Below are positions 58,428-64,000 of a stretch of 64,000 nucleotides of DNA, piece by piece. Numbering within the stretch: position 1 is the first letter of the stretch; each line of letters starts with the position of its first letter. Origin of the DNA: Halobaculum sp. MBLA0143. Lineage in GTDB: Archaea > Halobacteriota > Halobacteria > Halobacteriales > Haloferacaceae. A model generated the notes under the pieces. The model was not told where the DNA came from. It did not search any database and worked only from the letters and a program-made list of their open reading frames with translations. The translations under genes and the position numbers were made by a program. The stretch spans positions 1,798,001 to 1,862,000 of the forward strand of contig NZ_JBGKAC010000001.1 in NCBI RefSeq assembly GCF_041361465.1, given 5' to 3'.

Positions 58428-58559
58428 GTCGGTTCGGTGACGGGTCTCGGAGTCGTCCGACCCCCGTGCGAGAGCCCGTCGTCACGACGGCACGAACTGT
58501 CGTCGGCTCCAGCCGATAATCGTGGCCGCCGCCACACATCTTTTGTAGCTCCGTTTTTT
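58428..58559 (+). ncRNA. Candidate structured small RNA
   Basis: A TATA-like TTATAT at 58399-58404 predicts a start near 58428, on top of the 16-bp dyad at 58421-58436. Downstream, an 11-bp stem with one bulged G pairs 58439-58449 with 58469-58480 (GACGGG-TCTCG with CGAGA-g-CCCGTC). A second hairpin TCGGC-tcca-GCCGA lies near 58503-58516. A T6 run at 58554-58559 could be the terminator. No similarity to a known RNA family was recognised; this is inference from structure and signals. Confidence 0.3.
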
Positions 58560-58630
58560 ATACTTATTCGCACACGACTCGGTGGCAAAATATGTGTGAG
58601 CCAGCGACTCTGTCGATGTAGCTAATAGTT

Positions 58631-58638
58631 CATATATC
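58631..58638 (+). promoter_or_regulatory. TATA box of the AbrB-like gene
   Basis: CATATATC is centred about 28 nt upstream of ATG 58662, indicating a leaderless transcript and supporting the short gene. Confidence 0.6.
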
Positions 58639-58661
58639 GGTGGAGGTACACTGTCCGGTGT

Positions 58662-58835
58662 ATGTCGGACGAAGACGCCGAGATTCTCGGCACTACGAAG
58701 GTCGCACGGCGCTGGCGAATCAGCCTGATCAAAGCGGTTCGAGAGGAGCTCGGCGACGAGGACGAGGAGCCGGAGATCGGCGACCGGGTCGTCTTCCGCA
58801 AGAAGGACGGGGAGATCGTCGTCGACCTGGCCTGA
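58662..58835 (+). CDS. AbrB/SpoVT-like small DNA-binding protein (57 aa)
   Basis: A 57-aa protein read from ATG 58662 to TGA 58833. The sequence EILGTTKVARRWRISLIKAV, followed by GDRVVFRKKDGEIVVDLA, has the swapped-hairpin AbrB outline (TKV-x-R-x-RI-x-L ... GDxVVF). Members bind DNA as dimers, either as antitoxins or transition-state regulators. No adjacent toxin gene is evident. The TATA box at 58631 supports the start. Confidence 0.7.
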   Translation: MSDEDAEILGTTKVARRWRISLIKAVREELGDEDEEPEIGDRVVFRKKDGEIVVDLA

Positions 58836-59150
58836 GGCCGGGCCGTCGGTCGGTGGCCGACCCTCCGACCGGCGAGGGAGGCTCTGCGGGTCGTCGAGAC
58901 ACGGACAGACGCCATCGAGTGTGGACGGCAGCGCTACACCGACGGTGCCGCCGACGAGGCGGAGCCCACCGCCGAAGCCGAGCCGTCGCTAGTCGTCGTC
59001 GGTCGGCCGTGTTCTACGGGCTGTCGAGGCGAGTGCCCCGAGGTTTGCCCACGAGGTAGTTCACTCGGAACAGATCGGAGAGGTGAACGACAGTCGAGAG
59101 ACCGGTACTGCGGAGTCGGTAGCCGGACTAGACTCGCCCGGCGAGCGGCG
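58836..59150. other. Intergenic region, possible decayed gene
   Basis: About 315 bp up to the thermosome 3' end. The frame that follows the AbrB stop stays open with good codon usage for about 75 codons (REALRVVETRTDAIECGRQ, then [16 protein letters not shown]) but has no start, so it may be the remnant of a Cys-containing gene. No complete gene is supported. Confidence 0.35.
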
Positions 59151-60734
59151 TCACTCCGCGGAGATCACGTCGTCGATGCGGGCGAGCATCGTCGCGGCCT
59201 CCGTCGCCGAGCGGATCGCCTCCCGCTTGACCGACGCCGGGTCGACGACACCCTCGCCGACGGGGTCGACGACTTCCGTGTCCTCGCCCGTCTGGACGAG
59301 ACCGGCGCGGCCGGTTTCGTTCGCACTCCGGAGGTCAACGAGCGCGTCGATCGGGTCCTGGCCGGCGTTCTGCGCGAGGGTACGCGGGATCACGTCCAAC
59401 GCGTCGGCGAACGCCTCGACGGCCAGCTGCTCGCGGCCCTCGACGGAGGCGGCCTCCTCGCGGAGGGCGGCGGCGACGGCCAACTCCGTCGCGCCGGCGC
59501 CGGGGACGATCTCCCCGGTGTCTGCGGCCTCCGTCGCGGCGTCGACGCCGTCGCGGATGGCTCGCTCCAGCTCGTCGGTGACGTGGCCGGTGCCGCCCCG
59601 GACGAACAACGTCACCGTCTCCGTGGCGTCGCCGCCCTCGACGAACACGAGGTCGTCGTCGAACGACTCGATCCGAACGGAGTCGGCCGCCCCGAAGTCG
59701 TCGGCCTCGAAGTCGTCGAGGTCGCCGATCTGTGCGGCGCCGGTCGCCTTCGCCACCGAACGGGCCGTGTCCGAGTCGACGGAGTCGAACACGAGCACGT
59801 CCTCGCGGGTGAGCGCCGCGGCGACCTGTTCGTTCACGTCACCGGTGACGAACAGGGCGTCGACGTCCAGGTCGAGGACGGCCTGGGTGAACTCCTCCAG
59901 CCGTTCGCGTTCCGCCTGGAGTGCCTCGTCGAGCTGTTCGCGGGACGACACCTGCCACTCGGCGTCCACGTCCGGCTCCGCCTGGTCCAGGTCGGCGTCG
60001 AGCACGCCGACGGACGCGTCCGTCAGGCTGCGCGGCGAGTCGTCGCGGGCGGCCGACTCCTCGGCGATCACACCCTCGATCAGCTCCGTCGCGCCGGCGG
60101 AACTGCCCGGCTGGGTGGCGATAGAGATGGCGTCGCGGTCGACACCCGCCTCGGTCTCGACGCGTTGGACGGCGTCGACGATGTCGCCGGCCAGCGACTC
60201 CGGCGTGACACCGCCCGTGCCCTTGCCGGTCATCGCGGTCGTGACGATCTCCGTCAGCGTCTCCTCGTCGATCTCGCCGTCGACGACCGTGTCGTCGACT
60301 GCCTCGACGGCCGCTCGCTCGGCCTGCTTGTACCCCTGGACCACCGTCGTCGGGTGGATGTCGTCTTCCAGAAGCTGCTCGAACTGCGAGAGGAGCTCGC
60401 CGGCGAGTGTGACGGCCGTGGTCGTCCCGTCACCGACGTCCTCGGCCTGGGACTCCGCCACCTCGACCAGCATCTTCGCGGCCGGGTGGTCGATGTCCAT
60501 CTCCTCCAGGATCGTCGCGCCGTCGTTCGTGATGACGACGTCCCCGGAGTCGGAGACGAGCATCTTGTCCATCCCGCGAGGGCCGAGCGTGGTGCGCACG
60601 GACTCCGCGACCGCCTTCCCGGCGTCGATGTTGGCCGCCTGTGCGTCCTCCCCAGAGGTTCGTTCCGAGTCCTCCGAGAGTACGAACATCGGCTGTGCTC
60701 CGCCGCGGCGTCGCTGCGCGCCTTCAGATGACAT
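59151..60734 (-). CDS. Thermosome subunit (group II chaperonin)
   Basis: A 527-aa chaperonin subunit. The equatorial ATP motif is GDGTTTAV (residues 101-106), preceded by [13 protein letters not shown] and TNDGATIL; the second ATPase block is [16 protein letters not shown]. The C-terminus ends RIDDVISAE, without the Gly-Met-rich tail common in haloarchaeal CCT1 and CCT2, so it may be the third, accessory type of subunit. The apical part is strongly acidic. A TATA box (60762-60769) sits about 28-35 nt upstream, with a TTCGAA between it and the start. Confidence 0.93.
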   Translation of the reverse strand: MSSEGAQRRRGGAQPMFVLSEDSERTSGEDAQAANIDAGKAVAESVRTTLGPRGMDKMLVSDSGDVVITNDGATILEEMDIDHPAAKMLVEVAESQAEDVGDGTTTAVTLAGELLSQFEQLLEDDIHPTTVVQGYKQAERAAVEAVDDTVVDGEIDEETLTEIVTTAMTGKGTGGVTPESLAGDIVDAVQRVETEAGVDRDAISIATQPGSSAGATELIEGVIAEESAARDDSPRSLTDASVGVLDADLDQAEPDVDAEWQVSSREQLDEALQAERERLEEFTQAVLDLDVDALFVTGDVNEQVAAALTREDVLVFDSVDSDTARSVAKATGAAQIGDLDDFEADDFGAADSVRIESFDDDLVFVEGGDATETVTLFVRGGTGHVTDELERAIRDGVDAATEAADTGEIVPGAGATELAVAAALREEAASVEGREQLAVEAFADALDVIPRTLAQNAGQDPIDALVDLRSANETGRAGLVQTGEDTEVVDPVGEGVVDPASVKREAIRSATEAATMLARIDDVISAE

Positions 60735-60761
60735 GTTCAGTTCGAAGTGTGGTTTCGGTTC

Positions 60762-60769
60762 TATATAAA
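60762..60769 (-). promoter_or_regulatory. TATA box of the thermosome gene
   Basis: TTTATATA on the minus strand is the strongest TATA match in the window. It implies a very short leader before ATG 60734. Confidence 0.65.
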
Positions 60770-60927
60770 CGTTTCTCTCGACGCTCGGGGAGTCGGGGTA
60801 CGGCGGTCGTCTCGGGGTGTGTCGACGCTTGTCACGCAGGGTTCTTATACCGGATCGAGCGGGTCGGATCCCGGGGGGAACCGCCGCGGGCCCAAGGCTC
60901 ACGGCGGTCGCAGCCTAGCGGGTCGTC

Positions 60928-62286
60928 GTGTACGGAGACGCCGACCTGGCGTTGCCCGACGCGGTCGTCGGGGACGCCTACCGGAGCGCGTTCGGGTGGG
61001 AGACGCTGACGAGTCTCGCCGACGTGGGGAGTCGGATGGCCGGCCAGGCGGGCGAGCGCCGCGGAGCCGAGGTCGTCCGGGACGCCTTCGACGCGGCCGG
61101 CGCGCGCGACGCCCGGATCGAGTCGTTCGAGATTCCTGGCTGGTGGCGCGGCGAGTCGAGTCTGACCGTCGACGGCTCGACGGAGCGGCACCACGACGGC
61201 GACCACGAGGTGCTCGCGCTCCCGGGCTCGCCCGCCGGCGAGGTCACCGGTCGGGTCGTCGACGTCGGCGCCGGCGGCTACGACGAGTTCGACGCTGCGG
61301 GCGACCTCTCCGGGGCGATCGTCCTCGCGTCCTCCCGGACGCCCGAGACCGCCGACCGTTGGATCCACCGGATGGAGAAGTACGTCGCCGCCGCCGACGC
61401 CGGCGCGGCCGCGTTCGTCTTCCGCAACCACGTCGAGGGCGCCGTCCCGCCGACGGGCGAAGTGGGCTACCACGAGCGCCCCGGACCGATCCCCGCCGTC
61501 GGCGTCTCGAAGGAGGTCGGCGCCAGGCTCGCCCGCTACGCTCGCGGCGACGCCACCGCGACCGTCGACGTCGACTGCCGGTCGGAGTCGACGGACTCGC
61601 ACAACGCCGTCAGCGAGGTGGGCCCGGCGACCGAGGAGACCGTCCTGCTCACCGCCCACGTCGACGCCCACGACATCGCCGACGGCGCCAACGACAACGG
61701 CGCCGGCTCCGCGCTCGTCGCCGAGGTCGGCCGGCTGCTCGCCGACGACGACGTAGGCCTGGACACCCGGGTCCGGCTCGTCACCTTCGGCGCCGAGGAG
61801 ATCGGCCTCTGGGGCGCCTACCACACCGCCGAGACGACCGACCTCGACTCGATCCGAGCGGTCGTCAACTTGGACGGTGCCTGTTCCTCGCGGGACCTCC
61901 GCGTCGGCTCCAACGGCTTCGACGCGCTCGCGGGGCTGTTCGAAGGGGTCACGGACGATCTCGGCGCCCCCCTGGCCACCGGCGACACGATCTCGCCCCA
62001 CGGCGACCAGTGGGCGTTCGTCCAAGAGGGCGTCCCCGCCACGATGGTGTCGACCCAGTCCGACTCCTCGGGCCGCGGCTGGGGCCACACCCACGCCGAC
62101 ACGCTGGACAAGCTCGACTCCCGGGACCTCCGGGCCGTCGCGGTTCAGGTGGCCGAGGCCGTCGTTCGGCTGGCGAACGGCGACGTGTCGCCGGAGCATC
62201 GCACCCGCGCGGAGATGCGCGACCGGATCGACGAGGGGTACGAACAGGAGCTGAAGCAGGGCGGACGGTGGCCGTACGGGGAGTAG
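60928..62286 (+). CDS. M28-family zinc aminopeptidase with PA domain
   Basis: A 452-aa metallopeptidase. The Zn2+ ligands and catalytic residues are seen in HVDAHDIADGANDNGAG (H and D), FGAEEIGLWGAYH (E-E), NLDGA (D) and GHTHADTLDKL (H). The region about 110-210 is a protease-associated (PA) insert (GRVVDVGAGGYDEFDAAGDL, AAAFVFRNHVEGAVPPTG). No signal peptide is visible, so a cytoplasmic peptidase or glutaminyl-cyclase-like enzyme is likely. It starts at GTG 60928. Confidence 0.9.
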   Translation: MYGDADLALPDAVVGDAYRSAFGWETLTSLADVGSRMAGQAGERRGAEVVRDAFDAAGARDARIESFEIPGWWRGESSLTVDGSTERHHDGDHEVLALPGSPAGEVTGRVVDVGAGGYDEFDAAGDLSGAIVLASSRTPETADRWIHRMEKYVAAADAGAAAFVFRNHVEGAVPPTGEVGYHERPGPIPAVGVSKEVGARLARYARGDATATVDVDCRSESTDSHNAVSEVGPATEETVLLTAHVDAHDIADGANDNGAGSALVAEVGRLLADDDVGLDTRVRLVTFGAEEIGLWGAYHTAETTDLDSIRAVVNLDGACSSRDLRVGSNGFDALAGLFEGVTDDLGAPLATGDTISPHGDQWAFVQEGVPATMVSTQSDSSGRGWGHTHADTLDKLDSRDLRAVAVQVAEAVVRLANGDVSPEHRTRAEMRDRIDEGYEQELKQGGRWPYGE

Positions 62287-62287
62287 T

Positions 62288-62455
62288 TCACTCGTCTACC
62301 GCGTACCGCTCGGGACGACCGTCGTCGCCGACGAACCACGACTCGCGCAGCGTCTCCACGTCGTCGTAGACGGTTCGCCTCGGGAGGTCCAACGCCGCAG
62401 TCGTCTCTCTCACAGTCGCCGGCCCAGTTTCGTGGTGGTGTTGTACACCCGAGCG
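62288..62455 (-). pseudogene. 5'-truncated HTH-protein remnant
   Basis: The minus frame ending at TGA 62288 reads ETGPATVRETTAALDLPRRT, then VYDDVETLRESWFVGDDG and RPERYAVDE. This is the recognition-helix half of a winged HTH like those of haloarchaeal MarR/IclR-type regulators. The only standard start, GTG 62413, would remove the first helix. Upstream the frame remains open but loses codon bias before the 33-bp array. It is a likely remnant, cut where the array region begins. Confidence 0.5.
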
Positions 62456-62644
62456 AGCCGTGGCCGTTCGACGAGCCGCGCCACCGGCAGCGTGTCGCCC
62501 GACGGCGTCGCGCGGTCGTCTGCGGTCTTCGATATCAGTTTCGGATCTAAGGTTGTTTGTAAAATCGTTGTGGCGGGGGTGCGGTTTCGCGCTCGTTCGG
62601 CAGTGACCTCGCGGGCGGCCGCGTGCCGACTGTTTCAGTTCGAA

Positions 62645-62856
62645 TTGCCAGACACACCGTACAACTCGTGCGCTAAACTGCCAGACACACCGTACAACTC
62701 GTGCGCTAAACTGCCAGACGCACCGTACAACTCGTGCGCTAAACTGCCAGACACACCTTACAACTCGTGCGCTAAACTGCCAGACACACCTTACAACTCG
62801 TGCGCTAAATTGGCAGACGCACCTTACAACTCGTGCGCTAAACTGCCAGACACATA
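62645..62856. repeat. 33-bp tandem repeat array (six copies plus a partial)
   Basis: Units start at 62645, 62678, 62711, 62744, 62777 and 62810, with a partial one at 62843. Consensus halves are CTGCCAGACACACCGTAC and AACTCGTGCGCTAAA. Copies differ only at a few positions: ACA/GCA, CCG/CCT and CTGCC/TTGGC. The contiguous units, with no spacers, exclude CRISPR. The array ends about 40 bp before the ATPase start. Confidence 0.92.
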
Positions 62857-62868
62857 CCCAAACTTTTC

Positions 62869-62880
62869 ATTGCCGGCAAT
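62869..62880. promoter_or_regulatory. Palindrome ATTGCCGGCAAT at the ATPase promoter
   Basis: A perfect 12-bp palindrome 12 nt before ATG 62893, overlapping the AT-rich ACTTTTCATT element that may be the TATA box. It fits an operator for autoregulation of the ATPase gene. Confidence 0.5.
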
Positions 62881-62892
62881 AGTTGCTACTGT

Positions 62893-64000
62893 ATGGACGA
62901 GGAGCGCCTGCTCCGCCTGCTCGCACGATTGAACCCGTGGTGGGACGGGGGCGATGTACCCGAGACACTGTTGATGGGACAGTACAGACGCCGCGACTTC
63001 CACGCACTGAAGTCAGATATCGACAACGAGCCAGTGACGACGATCTGTGGCCCGCGGCAGGTCGGGAAAACCACACTCGTCGGACAACTTGTCGATCACT
63101 TACTGAACGAACGTGGTGTCGATCCACGCCGCGTGCTGTATCTGACCACGGAGACCAGTCAGCTCTTGCCGGAGTCCGGGGAGGTGGTCGCGGACCTGCT
63201 CGAAGCGTACGAGCGGCACTTCCTGGAGAAGTCGTTCGATAAACTCGACGAGACGGCGTACGTCTTCGTCGACGAGATCCAGAAGGTCGACGACTGGGAC
63301 GAGACGCTCAAGTTCTACGTCGACACGGTGTCGAATCTGTCGTTCGTCGTGACGGGTTCGGTGAGTGCACTCATCCAGCGTGACGCGAGCGACACGTTAG
63401 TCGGGCGGACGGAGCAGCGGACTGTCGTTCCGTTCAAATTTGCCGACTACGTCGACTACCACAGTGATCTCGACTCGCCACAGGCCACGGGTCTGCGCGC
63501 CAGTCTCAAGGACGCGCTGACCACCGGTGATCGTGAGTCCTTCGAGTCCGAACTCAAGCGTAGCTTCGCCTTCCGCTCGGAAGACGAGCCCGAACTTCGT
63601 TCGCTGCTGAACGACTACCTCACGAATGGGGGGTACCCTGGGGTTCTCGACAAGGACCCGGCCGCTGCGCTCTACAAACTCGATCAGGACCTCCAACGGG
63701 TCGTCACGGGCGACATTGAGTCGACGTACTCGGTCAAGAAGCCGAACGCGGTGTTCGGCGTACTACGGTACTTCGCGGAGTCTACCGGTTCGAAGATCAA
63801 TGTAGACCGGATCAGTAAGGAGACCGAGACGGCGCGGTCGACGGTCGAGCGGTACGTGAGTCACCTCGAAGAGTTCTTTCTCGTGTACAGGTGTCAGCAC
63901 TACACTGGGTCGGCGAAGCCAGGACGCAAGCAGCCGATGGCGTACGTCAACGATGTCGGACACCTGAACACGTTGCTCGGCGTGACGCCCGATACACCGA
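62893..64000 (+). CDS. AAA-type ATPase with DUF4143-like C-terminus, 3' end outside window
   Basis: At least 369 codons run from ATG 62893 (MDEERLLRLLARLNPWWDGG) to the window end without a stop. Walker A is GPRQVGKTTL (about residues 56-65), Walker B is YVFVDEIQKVDDW and the sensor is VVTGSVSALIQ. The later part has an HTH-like stretch (TETARSTVERYVSHLEEFFL), then GSAKPGRKQPMAYVNDVGHL at the DUF4143 position. This family is common in bacteria and archaea with uncertain function. The gene is preceded by the repeat array and the palindrome. Confidence 0.85.
   Translation, partial: MDEERLLRLLARLNPWWDGGDVPETLLMGQYRRRDFHALKSDIDNEPVTTICGPRQVGKTTLVGQLVDHLLNERGVDPRRVLYLTTETSQLLPESGEVVADLLEAYERHFLEKSFDKLDETAYVFVDEIQKVDDWDETLKFYVDTVSNLSFVVTGSVSALIQRDASDTLVGRTEQRTVVPFKFADYVDYHSDLDSPQATGLRASLKDALTTGDRESFESELKRSFAFRSEDEPELRSLLNDYLTNGGYPGVLDKDPAAALYKLDQDLQRVVTGDIESTYSVKKPNAVFGVLRYFAESTGSKINVDRISKETETARSTVERYVSHLEEFFLVYRCQHYTGSAKPGRKQPMAYVNDVGHLNTLLGVTPDTP

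Larger units (their letters stand above)
58326..58661. other. Intergenic region between the Cys-rich peptide and the AbrB-like gene
   Basis: About 336 bp without a supported protein gene. It holds divergent promoters and the dyad CGAACCG-gt-CGGTTCG at 58421-58436. A candidate RNA at 58428-58559 and the TATA of the AbrB-like gene also lie here. Confidence 0.6.
62456..62892. other. Intergenic region with a tandem-repeat array
   Basis: About 437 bp. It contains the end of the HTH remnant, an AT-richer stretch near 62530-62580, the 33-bp array (62645-62856) and a palindrome next to the ATPase start. A plus-strand frame crosses it (LPDTPYNSCAK repeated) but has poor codon bias outside the array and overlaps the ATPase start. 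Confidence 0.6.

Noticed and set aside
58592-58621. Nine-codon ORF after a TATA-like run
   Set aside because: Too short, no conservation evidence; the AbrB gene explains the downstream signals.
62645-62856. CRISPR array
   Set aside because: Units are contiguous with no variable spacers and the unit is not palindromic at its ends.
62432-62932. Protein gene encoding repeated LPDTPYNSCAK
   Set aside because: No codon bias outside the array, overlaps the ATPase start in another frame, and the TATA-like element and palindrome lie inside it.

Overview
The window is a chromosomal segment of a high-GC haloarchaeon. The signs are very acidic proteins, near-uniform G/C third codon positions, GTG starts, TATA boxes about 25-30 nt upstream of start codons (leaderless transcription), Tat-type lipoproteins, a thermosome, archaeal-type AlaRS and IleRS, an F420-dependent NADP reductase, an Lrp regulator and UspA. 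No rRNA or tRNA gene, transposase, integrase or CRISPR array was seen.

Layout. 1-4418: pentapeptide-repeat protein (cut by the window edge), HAD hydrolase and a triple-GAF/PAS histidine kinase. 4549-16162: alaS with a wHTH/zinc-ribbon gene, small haloarchaeal proteins, an FAD oxidoreductase, a GNAT, a ZIP transporter, lipoproteins and a photolyase. 16272-20428: an SDR, then Opp/Dpp-type permeases (one OppC-like, two tandem OppB-like) with no ATPase or binding protein. 20493-21027: two small unknown genes. 21028-27489: one tightly coupled minus-strand operon, livK-livG-livF-livH-livM plus a KAS III-like gene. 27686-30431: IscA-like protein, hisD and birA. 30432-31945: an AT-rich island with a single gene whose C-terminus carries a HEPN-type R-x4-H motif. 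31907-39135: UspA, methyltransferase, membrane protein, ileS and two small acidic proteins. 39262-49062: receiver/GAF protein with its RecA-like partner, HEAT-repeat protein, ASST-like protein, Nudix, HtrA, EndoIII-like glycosylase, an archaeal ATPase behind an operator cluster, and a lipoprotein/membrane pair. 49169-57890: gltB, inositol-phosphatase-family protein, HAD, Lrp, npdG and a zinc-ribbon peptide. 57963-64000: a Tat-exported Cys-rich peptide that seems to start at ATA, a candidate structured RNA, an AbrB-like peptide, a thermosome subunit, an M28 peptidase, an HTH remnant, a 33-bp tandem-repeat array, and an AAA/DUF4143-type ATPase cut by the window end.

Most of the window is housekeeping (aminoacylation, glutamate synthesis, histidine and biotin metabolism, protein folding, DNA repair). 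Candidates for undescribed biology are the HEPN-type gene in the AT-rich island, which looks like a one-gene cargo between the 3' ends of birA and uspA; the Cys-rich peptide/structured-RNA locus at 57.9-58.7 kb; and the repeat array with its ATPase at the right edge. The functions proposed for these three are inference from sequence patterns only.
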